A stretch of DNA of 33,699 nucleotides from Bacillus sp. AFS059628 (GTDB lineage: Bacteria > Bacillota > Bacilli > Bacillales > Bacillaceae_G), in the NCBI RefSeq assembly GCF_002571225.1, contig NZ_NVEC01000097.1, positions 1-33,699 of the forward strand, given 5' to 3'. A program made the position numbers and the translations under genes. The notes beneath the pieces were generated by a model. It saw nothing but the letters and a program-made list of their open reading frames with translations. It did not search any database and was not told where the DNA came from. Each line of letters begins with the position of its first letter. Position 1 is the stretch's first letter. Positions 8,119 through 16,604 of this stretch are shown piece after piece.

Positions 8119-8153
8119 AAATAAAAAGCATCCGTCTAGGATACTTTTTATTT
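8119..8153 (-). terminator. Terminator of the 48-aa protein gene
   Basis: AAATAAAAAG-ATCC pairs with GGAT-CTTTTTATTT around a 5-nt loop and one mismatch, directly after the stop codon of the small gene on the minus strand. Confidence 0.75.
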
Positions 8154-8166
8154 CAATACTATGTAC

Positions 8167-8313
8167 TTAATCTTGATTAATTAAAATAACCGCGGGGCCA
8201 GCAACTACTACTCCAGCTACTTCTATCTTTTCAAATTCCTTTACTGTAATAGATATAACGCCTTCTCTTTCCATCAATTCTTTACTCAGGACATCAGTCG
8301 GTATAGCTTTCAC
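8167..8313 (-). CDS. Small protein of unknown function (48 aa)
   Basis: A 48-codon gene that starts with GTG 7 nt after a perfect AAGGAGG site and ends just before its own terminator. The product starts MKAIPTDVLSKELMEREGV, continues with an acidic beta-like stretch (ITVKEFEKIEV), and ends AGPAVILINQD. The layout (IPT.ELSKEL.xREGV ... GPAVILI) reminds me of short proteins annotated in phage and Bacillus cereus group genomes; I cannot name the family with confidence. No signal peptide or membrane segment. Function unknown. Confidence 0.75.
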   Translation of the reverse strand: MKAIPTDVLSKELMEREGVISITVKEFEKIEVAGVVVAGPAVILINQD

Positions 8314-8506
8314 CGTCTTACCTCCTTTTCATTTATACAATATGATAAAGTGAAACTTTAACCAGTATGGGTTTTTCAATCAGGCTGCTCGCAAATAGCT
8401 CGTTAAAAACAATCCAACGCATCTATATATATGCATCACCTCCGCTTTCATTCCTTATTCCACTCAAAAACCTCCGCTCCCTTCCATAACATATTGAAAA
8501 ATAAAA
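8314..8506. other. Leader region of the 48-aa gene with two possible very short reading frames
   Basis: On the minus strand a strong GCGGAGGTG (8446-8437) precedes two overlapping tiny frames: 18 codons from ATG 8436 to a stop at 8380, and 29 codons from ATG 8422 to a TAA at 8333. The second ends only a few bases before the ribosome site of the 48-aa gene. Neither has ideal ribosome-site spacing (too near and too far), so coding is uncertain. Confidence 0.3.
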
Positions 8507-8530
8507 AAGCACTCGCAAAAGCGAATGCAT
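8507..8530 (-). terminator. Terminator of the SLH amidase gene
   Basis: On the minus strand GCATTCGC, loop TTTT, GCGAGTGC (one G-T pair; 8528-8509) is followed by TTTTTTATTTT. Confidence 0.85.
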
Positions 8531-8535
8531 TTTCA

Positions 8536-10287
8536 TTATTTACTTTCTATTACTTTTAACATTCTATTAATAAATGCTGCCGATTCCCCACGCGTCGCTG
8601 AACCTTTCGGCATAAATTCATTATTTTCATTTCCTTTTACAATACCTAATCCATAAACACGTTGTACAGCTTGTTTATCATATGCTAAATCTTGATCCGA
8701 GAACGGCAGTGGAACTAAGTTACCTTTAATTTTTTTATATTGCAATGCACGGTCAATCATGATAACAGCTTCATCTCGTTTAATCGTATCATTTGGGGCA
8801 AATATACCATTTCCCCTACCACTTATTATTCCGGCACTTGCTGCTCGATTAATACCATCAATTAACGAAGGGTGTGCTGTATTTAAGTCATTAAAATCCG
8901 ATGAGCCCTCAGGTAACTCCAATGATCTTGATATTAAATTTGCAAATTCACCACGTGTTACGAGACGCTCTGGCCAATAAGAACCTTTTCCATCTCCAAC
9001 CATAATACCTCGTTTATCTAATTCACGAATATCTGCTTCGTACCAACCACCTGTTATATCATCCTTATGGTTCGCATCATAATAAGCTTTTGTTCCTTGT
9101 AAGAATGGTTCCCAGCCATTATTTTTAATCATAATGGCTGGACAAATCTTCCCACTCCAAAATTGATGTTTTTTCACATTTTCTAAAGGAATATTTAATT
9201 CCCCCATTAAATAAGCTGCTAGTTTACGAGCATTTTCAACAGCTTTATTATAATCACCATCTTCGTTTACAGCAATTTCAATCGCAATGGATTCTCGATT
9301 TCCAGTTCCTTCTGCTCCATCTCCAGCATGCCAAGCATTTTCGTTTAATGGAAGATGTTGATAAATCTCTTTATCATCTACCGTAAAATGCCACGACGCT
9401 GAACGATCTTCCGTTCCTGTTGCTTGGTTATATAAATATATTGCATGGTTTCTAGCATTTGCCCCAACACTATAATTATCGGTCTCATGAATCGTAATAT
9501 ACTTCGGCTTCATCGCATAACCTGGACGAATATTTTCATTTCCTTTCGGTACAATCATTTCTTTTAAAGGTACACCATAAATATCCGTTGTCTTCTCTTC
9601 TATTGGCGCGGCATACATAGCTGCTGCACGTTTTGTACGTGTTGGCGTTGTATCCTGAATAAGCGAAGCTTTTGTTCCTTCAAATTTTGCTGAAGGTGAA
9701 TGAATCCATTTTATCTCATTATTTATTTTAACTTGGAACCATTCTCCAGCCTGTCCAATTGCTTGAATAGTTTTTGGCTCTAGTACATTTTCTTCTTTAT
9801 ATGAAGTAAATGGTTCAGAGTAAGTAGAAGTTACTTCATTAATAACTAACTTTTCACTTAATAACGGGTGAATTTCTTTAACCTCTACATTTCCCTCACT
9901 ATTTTGTATCCATCCCGTTCCCGATGAAGTTTGAACATAGTAAGCGTTTCCTTTTCTCTTCTCAGCTTTTACGACTTGATTCGAAATACGAACCCCTGTC
10001 TCTTTTTGAAAATTACTAGAATCATATAAAGGTACTTCTTTCACTATATGTACAAGAAACTCACCTTGCACTTCATTTTTTACTCCTTTATCTTCTCCTC
10101 GACCATCTTCCTCTTTCATATGGTTTTCAATACTTTTTAAAGCTTGTTCTTCAGGTGAAACTACAACAGTTTTTTCCAACTCGCTAGCGTAGGAATAATT
10201 CGGAATCGCTACCATACTAAATACAATTGATGCAGCTAAAACATTATAAAATCCTTTTTTCATCATACTACTTAACACGCATATCAT
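8536..10287 (-). CDS. Secreted N-acetylmuramoyl-L-alanine amidase with three SLH repeats
   Basis: This 583-residue surface enzyme cuts the amide bond between muramic acid and the stem peptide. A signal peptide (residues 1-34, ending NYSYA) is followed by two SH3-like segments (about 76-132 and 146-198, with GWIQ and WIH ends). The Amidase_2 domain (about 250-395) has zinc-ligand-type residues H267 (ITIHET), H374 (KKHQFW) and C382 (KICP), plus SWHFTV and WHAGDG. Three SLH repeats (about 414-456, 462-516, 527-578) should bind the pyruvylated secondary cell-wall polysaccharide. The start is uncertain: GAGGAGGGG lies 18 nt before the ATG used, while a TTG at 10320 and an MMKK start 7 codons later are also possible. 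Single-gene unit with its own terminator. Confidence 0.92.
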   Translation of the reverse strand: MICVLSSMMKKGFYNVLAASIVFSMVAIPNYSYASELEKTVVVSPEEQALKSIENHMKEEDGRGEDKGVKNEVQGEFLVHIVKEVPLYDSSNFQKETGVRISNQVVKAEKRKGNAYYVQTSSGTGWIQNSEGNVEVKEIHPLLSEKLVINEVTSTYSEPFTSYKEENVLEPKTIQAIGQAGEWFQVKINNEIKWIHSPSAKFEGTKASLIQDTTPTRTKRAAAMYAAPIEEKTTDIYGVPLKEMIVPKGNENIRPGYAMKPKYITIHETDNYSVGANARNHAIYLYNQATGTEDRSASWHFTVDDKEIYQHLPLNENAWHAGDGAEGTGNRESIAIEIAVNEDGDYNKAVENARKLAAYLMGELNIPLENVKKHQFWSGKICPAIMIKNNGWEPFLQGTKAYYDANHKDDITGGWYEADIRELDKRGIMVGDGKGSYWPERLVTRGEFANLISRSLELPEGSSDFNDLNTAHPSLIDGINRAASAGIISGRGNGIFAPNDTIKRDEAVIMIDRALQYKKIKGNLVPLPFSDQDLAYDKQAVQRVYGLGIVKGNENNEFMPKGSATRGESAAFINRMLKVIESK

Positions 10288-10364
10288 TAAATTCGTGTTA
10301 AACTTCCCCTCCTCAACCAAAATATAGGTTATCTACTAAACTATTAAGCAACATAACCATTTAC

Positions 10365-10373
10365 ACTATAACA
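10365..10373 (-). promoter_or_regulatory. Possible extended -10 promoter for the SLH amidase
   Basis: On the minus strand TGT-TATAGT is an extended -10 element about 80 nt before the amidase start. No good -35 hexamer is seen. Confidence 0.35.
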
Positions 10374-10441
10374 GACTCATCCCAATTCGTATAGATAGGA
10401 ATGACTACTATTTGCCTACATTTACTATATTGGAATATGAA

Positions 10442-10469
10442 AAAGAAGCTATAATATTTAACTTCTTTC
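10442..10469 (-). terminator. Weak terminator after the membrane/NERD gene pair
   Basis: AAAGAAG (10443-10449) can pair with CTTCTTT across an AT-rich loop; on the minus strand a short T-run follows. The stem is short and AT-rich. Confidence 0.4.
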
Positions 10470-10478
10470 TACATTTCT

Positions 10479-11045
10479 TTAATCGCTATGCACCTTATAC
10501 TCCACAACTTTACCATCTCTATCAAATTGTAAAACAAGATGTTCACTATCTATAGGAATAAAGCCACGTTCAGTTCCCAGATAGTACGAAGTGATAACCC
10601 CGTTGTCTCCATTTCTCGTTTCAGTAGGCGTTCCTAATAATTGTGTAATTTCTTCATTTGATTTTCCTGTTAATTTATATTTTTGTATTAGATCATCTAC
10701 CATATGTACCCGCTTATCTTCAGCATGTAACCATCGATCTTGGTTAAATATTGAAGTGTATGTATTCATACTTAATTGTGCAGTACATACTACTAACGGA
10801 ACAAGTGCTACTATTAACACTCCCGATATTTGCTTCTTTTCTTCATTACGATTTTTAGCAACATATAAGATCGACTTTTGAATCATAACTAATAAAACAA
10901 ATGGCATGACTATTATAAAAACGCTCATTACACTTAATGACGTATGAGCCATACCAATAATAAACATAAAAGCAAGATACATGAGTATATACAAACAAAT
11001 ATAAACATACAAAATACCCCTTAATATAGCACTCAGAAATTCCAC
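10479..11045 (-). CDS. Membrane protein with C-terminal BamE/SmpA-like domain
   Basis: A 188-residue protein with three membrane segments (about 8-30, 36-58, 75-93) and a soluble C-terminal part (about 112-188) reading VDDLIQKYKLTGKSNEEITQLLGTPTE ... SYYLGTE ... LVLQFDRDGKVVEYKV. The helix, then LLGxP, then beta strands match the fold pattern of BamE/SmpA-like domains, also found in small Gram-positive proteins. Position after the last segment suggests it faces outward. It follows the NERD gene by 6 bases and is probably co-transcribed. The GTG start used has AAAAAGAG directly abutting it; AGAGGTG would better fit a CTG codon three codons on, so the start is unsure. Function unknown. Confidence 0.7.
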   Translation of the reverse strand: MEFLSAILRGILYVYICLYILMYLAFMFIIGMAHTSLSVMSVFIIVMPFVLLVMIQKSILYVAKNRNEEKKQISGVLIVALVPLVVCTAQLSMNTYTSIFNQDRWLHAEDKRVHMVDDLIQKYKLTGKSNEEITQLLGTPTETRNGDNGVITSYYLGTERGFIPIDSEHLVLQFDRDGKVVEYKVHSD

Positions 11046-11051
11046 CTCTTT

Positions 11052-12071
11052 TTAATTCATTATATAATTCATCCGGCTAATGATTTCTCGGAGTTTTTCT
11101 AACTCTTGCTCTGTATATATTACTTTCCCTGTTAAGATTTCATTTCTGAAGAATGTTACAATTTGCTCTCTATCTCTTAATCTCGGCGTTTTTTCTTCAG
11201 AAAGATCTAGCACTTCTTTCCCACTTTCATTATAAAAATATACAATCGGTTTTACGTTTTCCTTTACAATATCAACTTGCATTTCTTTCAAACAATTGTA
11301 TAGAATATGAGATAGTTTCTTCGCTCTATATACTGGGTTCCCTTCATTTTTCACTTGTATCGTTAATGAATCTTCACCTGTAATATATTCAAACGTCTCT
11401 TCTTTCTCTACTTCTTGTTGATACTTGCCAATTTCATCAATCATAAATGAATATATACTAGCATTTTCTTTCGTTAAACCATGAATTAATTTCCCTGTCC
11501 ATTCTTTCGTCTCAAGTACATACATACCCGTTTTACTTAAAACAAGATGATGAATTCGAAAATCATTTCCACCTTGCTGATTTCTAATAAAAACATTCGG
11601 CATAATATGAAATTCATGATCTTGTATTATGCCTTGCTCTACGAAACCACGCTTCATATATTGTAATGTTTCGTGTGTACTCACTTCAGCTCCACTTTTC
11701 GTATACTCTCGTAAATCTGCAATTAACTTTTGAAACATATGTATTTCATTACTATGTTTTTCTTGCATTTCACTGCGTTCTTTACTATGTTGCACAGCTA
11801 ATTGATTTTTCATCATACGCATATTTTCAAGTTCTCTAGCTGCACTTATTTGTAAATCATTGTATTTCTTCTGTTCCATACTTTTCAATGTATTTTGTTG
11901 TTCTTTATGTTCTGTAACCGTAGCTGCAATTTCATTTTCGTACGTTTCAATTGCTTGTTTCTTTTCAAATTCCGCTTGCTGACTCTCTGATTCTAGCTGT
12001 TTATTTTTATAAAACAGCACGAATACCGCAGCTAATAATAATAAAATTACACCTATTAGCACATAATCCAT
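11052..12071 (-). CDS. Membrane-anchored coiled-coil protein with NERD domain
   Basis: This 339-residue protein has one N-terminal membrane anchor (residues 4-20), a long charged coiled coil (about 25-120) and a nuclease-related (NERD) domain (about 138-240). The NERD core reads NVFIRNQQGGNDFRIHHLVL then SKTGMYVLETKEWTG: Glu187 and Lys189 of the ExK motif are present, but the Asp that usually follows the conserved Ile (I-D-H) is His174 here. A helical tail of about 100 residues follows. NERD proteins are often predicted nucleases of unknown role. The start has AAAGGAG at good spacing. It precedes the BamE-like membrane gene by 6 bases, so the two are probably one operon. Confidence 0.82.
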   Translation of the reverse strand: MDYVLIGVILLLLAAVFVLFYKNKQLESESQQAEFEKKQAIETYENEIAATVTEHKEQQNTLKSMEQKKYNDLQISAARELENMRMMKNQLAVQHSKERSEMQEKHSNEIHMFQKLIADLREYTKSGAEVSTHETLQYMKRGFVEQGIIQDHEFHIMPNVFIRNQQGGNDFRIHHLVLSKTGMYVLETKEWTGKLIHGLTKENASIYSFMIDEIGKYQQEVEKEETFEYITGEDSLTIQVKNEGNPVYRAKKLSHILYNCLKEMQVDIVKENVKPIVYFYNESGKEVLDLSEEKTPRLRDREQIVTFFRNEILTGKVIYTEQELEKLREIISRMNYIMN

Positions 12072-12173
12072 ATATTTTTCTCCTTTATTTCATTCCTTAC
12101 TATTTTTCATTCACATTTCTACTACATTATACTATGTTATTCCTATATTTTTTGTAAAAATTTCACACGCATT

Positions 12174-12205
12174 CAAAAGACCTTGTAATTTTACAAGGCC
12201 TTTTG
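12174..12205 (-). terminator. Terminator of the bmrC-bmrD operon
   Basis: CAAAAG and CCTTGTAA pair with TTACAAGG and CTTTTG around a 2-nt loop, with one A-C mismatch. The hairpin overlaps the last codons of bmrD. Confidence 0.7.
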
Positions 12206-13954
12206 TAAACTTCCTTTATTTTGTAGTAAATACATATTATAATACAACCCTTGTTCACTCAGTAATTCTTGATGTGTCCCTCTTTCTACTATCTCTCCAT
12301 CATGCATAACAAAGATTTGATCTGCATCTTGTATAGTAGATAATCTGTGTGCAATTGCTATCGTCGTCCGTCCTTTTCGCATTTTCTGTAACGCTGTTTG
12401 GATCGCATCTTCAGTTTCTGTATCAATATTTGCTGTTGCTTCATCTAATACTAATACTTTCGGATTCGTTGCTATCGTTCTAGCAAAAGCAATTAATTGT
12501 CGTTGACCACTAGAAAATGCAGCTCCTCTTTCTACTACTTCCGTTTCATACTGCTCTGGTAATCTTTCAATAAACGTATTCGCTTGCACAAATTGTGCCG
12601 CTTCTTTTACTTCTTCATCCGTAATTTCTTCATTATACATACGAATATTTTGTTTTACATTTCCCGCAAATAAAAATGCATCTTGCAATACAAGTCCTAT
12701 TTTCTTTCTAATTTCTTGTTCTTCAAATTTCTCTAACTCTACACCATCTATTACAATATTTCCGGACTTAATATTGTAAAATCGCATTAACAAATTCATA
12801 ATGGTACTTTTTCCACTACCAGTGTGTCCAACGAAAGCAACCGTTTGCCCTTGTTTCACGTGAAATGATACATTTTTTAAAACATCACGTTTTCCATCAT
12901 ACGAAAAAGTAACATTTTTAAATTCAATATCTCCATTAATAACTTGAGGATTTCCATCCCCTTTTTGAACTGGCGCTAAATCTTTCTCATCCATTAAGTG
13001 AAATACACGTGATGATGAAACAAGTGCCTGTTGGAAAAATGATAATTTCATCATCATCTCATTTACAGGCTGGAAAAAACGATGTATATAGTTAACAAAT
13101 GCATATAAAACGCCTACTTCAACAGGACTCTTCAAAGCATCCATTCCAAATAAACCAAGTACTAACGCAATAGCTACAATATGAACTAAATCAGTTGCTG
13201 GACGTAAAAGCAATGCATCTAACTTTAATGTACGTCGCCCTGCACTATAATGTTTAGTATTCACTTCTTCAAACTCTTTTCTCATACGCTTTTCTTGTCT
13301 GAACACTTGAACAATATTCATCCCTTGAATGGACTCGTTTAACTTTGCATTTAACACACTTAATTGATTACGGACTTCTAAATAAAAAGCTGCACTTTTC
13401 CGGCGATATAGCACCATAATCGCAAACATTATCGGAATTAATACGAGAGAAAATAGCGCTAATTTCACATTTAATAAAAACATCGCTACTAAAATCCCTA
13501 CTAAAAATACGATATTTTTAACAAATGTTGATAATACACTGACATAAAAATCTTTAATTGCTTCTGTATCATTCGTTATGCGCGATACGAGCGTACCAAT
13601 CGGCGTACGATCAAAGAAACTTAATGACAACTTTTGAACATGCTCATATACTTCAACACGCATATCTTGAACAATTTTAAAAGCGATATTTTGAAAATAT
13701 AATAAGTCTAAATAAGTAAATAATACTTTTAATAAGTGAGCAACAATATACACTACAAATAGAGTAACAAGTGCTGATTGATCAAAGTTACTTGGTACTA
13801 AGTGTTCATCAAGAAATTGTTTAATTAAAAAAGGACCCATCATTTCCGTTACAGTTGCACCAACTAGAAATAAAAATGCTAATGCTAACAGTCCTTTATA
13901 TGGCCTCATATAAGAAAGCAATCTTCTTAAATCGCTCTGTTTTTTCTCAGCCAT
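12191..13954 (-). CDS. bmrD: Heterodimeric multidrug ABC exporter subunit, BmrD/YheH-like
   Basis: A 587-residue half-transporter: six membrane segments (residues 1-310) and a nucleotide-binding domain with Walker A GHTGSGKST, Walker B VLVLDEATANID (catalytic Glu present), and an altered signature FSSGQRQL in place of LSGGQ. With the upstream partner, whose signature is canonical but whose catalytic Glu is Asp, this gives one competent and one degenerate ATP site, exactly as in B. subtilis BmrCD (YheI/YheH), a multidrug exporter. Length is near 585-588, though B. subtilis BmrD has a longer N terminus. The second of two ATG codons is used (GGAGG 6 nt ahead); it overlaps the partner's stop. Confidence 0.85.
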   Translation of the reverse strand: MAEKKQSDLRRLLSYMRPYKGLLALAFLFLVGATVTEMMGPFLIKQFLDEHLVPSNFDQSALVTLFVVYIVAHLLKVLFTYLDLLYFQNIAFKIVQDMRVEVYEHVQKLSLSFFDRTPIGTLVSRITNDTEAIKDFYVSVLSTFVKNIVFLVGILVAMFLLNVKLALFSLVLIPIMFAIMVLYRRKSAAFYLEVRNQLSVLNAKLNESIQGMNIVQVFRQEKRMRKEFEEVNTKHYSAGRRTLKLDALLLRPATDLVHIVAIALVLGLFGMDALKSPVEVGVLYAFVNYIHRFFQPVNEMMMKLSFFQQALVSSSRVFHLMDEKDLAPVQKGDGNPQVINGDIEFKNVTFSYDGKRDVLKNVSFHVKQGQTVAFVGHTGSGKSTIMNLLMRFYNIKSGNIVIDGVELEKFEEQEIRKKIGLVLQDAFLFAGNVKQNIRMYNEEITDEEVKEAAQFVQANTFIERLPEQYETEVVERGAAFSSGQRQLIAFARTIATNPKVLVLDEATANIDTETEDAIQTALQKMRKGRTTIAIAHRLSTIQDADQIFVMHDGEIVERGTHQELLSEQGLYYNMYLLQNKGSLQKAL

Positions 13955-15705
13955 CATACGCCTCCTTTCTCGACTAATGCTTCTAACTGCTGGCTCTCAT
14001 ACATTTCTTTATACCAACCATGTTCTTTCATTAGTTGTTCATGTGTACCCCGTTGCACAATTCTGCCCTCATCCACAACAAGAATAAGATTGGCATGTTG
14101 AATTGCACTTAAGCGATGAGCAGTAATAATCGTTGTTTTCCCTGCTCTTTCCCTCTTTAATGCATTTAAAATCGTTTCTTCTGTTTTTGCGTCTACTGCT
14201 GATAAACAATCATCCAAAATTAAAATTTCAGCATCCGTTAATAAAGCACGCGCAATAGAAATCCTCTGTTTTTGGCCTCCAGATAACGAAACGCCTCTTT
14301 CTCCTACTACTGTTTCATATCCTTCTGAAAATTGAAGGATGTCATTATGAATACAAGCAATCTCTGCAGCACGGGTAATTTCATTATATGTAGCATCCGC
14401 CTTTCCAAAGGCGATATTCTCCCCAATACTTGCTGAAAATAAAAAATGATCTTGCGGCACATATGAAATGGCAGAACGGACACCGTAAAGTGTTACATCG
14501 CGAATATCCCGCTCTCCAACTTTTAATTCACCATTAAAATGATCATACTCACGGATTAAACATTTTAATAAAGTCGTTTTCCCTGCACCTGTACGCCCTA
14601 CAATCCCTAACGTTTCCCCTTTCTTCAAATCAAAGTGAATATCCGTTAAATGTAACAGTTCATTTTTCTTATACGAAAACGACTCGACCGCAAATGAAAC
14701 ATCACCACTCGCTATTGTATGCACAGCATTTTCTCTATTTACTACATCTGATTTTTGAGAGAGAATTGTCTCTACACGGTCATACGAAGCACGTCCACGC
14801 TCCATAATATTAAACAGCCATCCAAACGCTAACATTGGCCAGACTAGTGTACCTAAATACGTTGTAAATGTAACAAGGTCACCTACAGTTAATTCACCTC
14901 TCACAACTAATACGGATCCGTAACACACTGCAATTAAAAAAGAAAATCCAACGATAAGAGAGATTGTCGGATCAAATAACGAATCAATACGTGCAACTAA
15001 CATATTTTTATGTACGACATCTTCTGATTTTTTTCGGAACGCTTGTAAATCTTCTTTCTCTTGTCCAAGCGATCGAATTACCTTCATCCCACTCATACTC
15101 TCTTGCACTTTATCATTGATTTCCGAAAACGATTGCTGTGCTTTATGAAACCTTTTATGCAATAACGTTCCGTAATAATTTGTTGAAATTGCTACAATCG
15201 GCATAGGAATTAAGCTTAACAATGTTAGCTTCCAACTAATTGTAAAGCCCATCGCTACGAGTACACATCCTCCAACAGCTAATGAATCAACAAGTGTTAA
15301 AACACCCGCTCCAGCAGTTTGTTGAATTGCTTGAATATCATTGGTCGCGTGTGCCATTAAATCACCTGTGCGATTTGACTGATAGAAAGATGGACTCATC
15401 TTTGTAAAATGTTCATACAAATTCTTACGTAATTGGCGAGCTAACTTTAATGAAGATCCGAAAATCATAATACGCCACACGTAACGTAATATGTACATCG
15501 TAATACCTACGACTACTAAGAGTACAACCCATTTTAGTAACTTATCAGTCGTTAATGTTCCATCATTAATTTCATCTACAACAATCCCAATTACTTTTGG
15601 TGCGACAAGTTCTAAAAGTGCAACGCCAAATAATAAAATAATTCCGGTTATGTACGCTCGTTTTTCTTGTTTAAAAAACCAAGCTAAATTCATAAACACT
15701 TTCAT
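13954..15705 (-). CDS. bmrC: Heterodimeric multidrug ABC exporter subunit, BmrC/YheI-like
   Basis: A 583-residue half-transporter with six membrane segments and a nucleotide-binding domain: Walker A GRTGAGKTT, signature VSLSGGQKQR, Walker B ILILDDCLSAVD. The residue after the Walker B Asp is Asp rather than Glu, the degenerate-site mark of the BmrC subunit. It pairs with the downstream BmrD-like protein and the genes overlap, so both are made from one transcript. The ATG at 15705 has GGAAGGGGG upstream. In B. subtilis a small leader gene, bmrB, precedes the operon and controls it by attenuation; I see no such gene in the 91-base spacer here. Confidence 0.88.
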   Translation of the reverse strand: MKVFMNLAWFFKQEKRAYITGIILLFGVALLELVAPKVIGIVVDEINDGTLTTDKLLKWVVLLVVVGITMYILRYVWRIMIFGSSLKLARQLRKNLYEHFTKMSPSFYQSNRTGDLMAHATNDIQAIQQTAGAGVLTLVDSLAVGGCVLVAMGFTISWKLTLLSLIPMPIVAISTNYYGTLLHKRFHKAQQSFSEINDKVQESMSGMKVIRSLGQEKEDLQAFRKKSEDVVHKNMLVARIDSLFDPTISLIVGFSFLIAVCYGSVLVVRGELTVGDLVTFTTYLGTLVWPMLAFGWLFNIMERGRASYDRVETILSQKSDVVNRENAVHTIASGDVSFAVESFSYKKNELLHLTDIHFDLKKGETLGIVGRTGAGKTTLLKCLIREYDHFNGELKVGERDIRDVTLYGVRSAISYVPQDHFLFSASIGENIAFGKADATYNEITRAAEIACIHNDILQFSEGYETVVGERGVSLSGGQKQRISIARALLTDAEILILDDCLSAVDAKTEETILNALKRERAGKTTIITAHRLSAIQHANLILVVDEGRIVQRGTHEQLMKEHGWYKEMYESQQLEALVEKGGV

Positions 15706-15796
15706 ATTTTTCCCCCTTCCTTAAAATGAGCGATGTTTTCAGTTTATCAAAAATACAGAATTTTTAAAAGCTTTAAACTCTATAACTAAAAAAAAG

Positions 15797-15823
15797 AAAA
15801 GACACTCTTAGCGAGTGTCTTTT
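15797..15823 (-). terminator. Terminator of yneF
   Basis: On the minus strand AAAAGACACTC, 5-nt loop, GAGTGTCTTTT is followed by CTTTTTTTT. It separates yneF from the bmrCD operon. Confidence 0.9.
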
Positions 15824-15828
15824 AGCGC

Positions 15829-16050
15829 TTATTTCATTTGTTGTTTGTTCATCGCGCTCATCATTTGATTGATTTTCTTTTGGGAAGGTTTTTGTCCCAT
15901 TTGCATCATCATCATTTTTAACATTTGTTCGTTAATTGGTGGATTTTTTTGTAAGTAATTCATCATGTATTTGCGGGCAATGAAAAATCCTAACGCCACG
16001 CCTGCTACTAGTGCTACTACGCCCACTAGAATACCTAACCAAATTGGCAT
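15829..16050 (-). CDS. yneF: YneF, UPF0154 small membrane protein
   Basis: A 73-residue protein with one N-terminal membrane segment (residues 4-24, [21 protein letters not shown]), then [19 protein letters not shown] and the methionine-rich tail [19 protein letters not shown], which is the UPF0154 family pattern. Its place next to sirA and tkt matches B. subtilis. AAGGAGG gives the start. Function unknown; a Met-rich amphipathic tail facing the cytoplasm is inferred. Confidence 0.92.
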
Positions 16051-16128
16051 ATATTTTCCTCCTTCATGTTGTCTACCTTACAGTGTACTAAAACCTTTTC
16101 AATAAGACAAGATACAATTCGACATTTT

Positions 16129-16569
16129 TTACACATATGTTCGTACTTGTTTTAGAGGATTCAACCATCCGTACTTTGTATTTTCATAATCCATAGCTAA
16201 AAATGTTAATTCACACTTCCTTAGCACCTCAAAGAAAGTCGTTTCCATAGAGACATTTCCAGAGGTATTCATGCGGATATAGTGTGGTTTCACCATTATT
16301 TCGCCATATTCCGCTCCTGTATAAAGTGTATGTGTATGATGTGTTCGATCATATTTACCAAGAACGCGCAAAGCTTGTTCTAATTTATGATGAATTTTCA
16401 TTACTTGTAATGGCATCGTTATATACATCATTTGTTTATATAACACTTTTTTCTCCGAAAGGGACCCAGATTCTGAAAATCGAGCAAATAAATCAAAAAA
16501 TAAATATTCACGACCAAAGTAAGCTTTCGCAATATCCTCTTGAATTAAATACAATTCATACGTTTTCAT
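16129..16569 (-). CDS. sirA: SirA, sporulation inhibitor of replication
   Basis: A 146-residue cytoplasmic protein matching SirA/YneE by opening (MKTYELYLIQEDIAKAYFGRE), length and place between tkt and yneF. In B. subtilis SirA binds domain I of DnaA and blocks replication initiation once sporulation begins. Spo0A activates its transcription there; a 0A-box-like site upstream here fits the same control. The start has GGGAGG at good spacing. Tail WLNPLKQVRTYV. Not in an overlapping operon: the tkt terminator lies upstream and yneF has its own ribosome site 78 bases downstream. Confidence 0.88.
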   Translation of the reverse strand: MKTYELYLIQEDIAKAYFGREYLFFDLFARFSESGSLSEKKVLYKQMMYITMPLQVMKIHHKLEQALRVLGKYDRTHHTHTLYTGAEYGEIMVKPHYIRMNTSGNVSMETTFFEVLRKCELTFLAMDYENTKYGWLNPLKQVRTYV

Positions 16570-16604
16570 CTTTCGCCTCCCAATCTGGACAACCTTTTCT
16601 CTTC

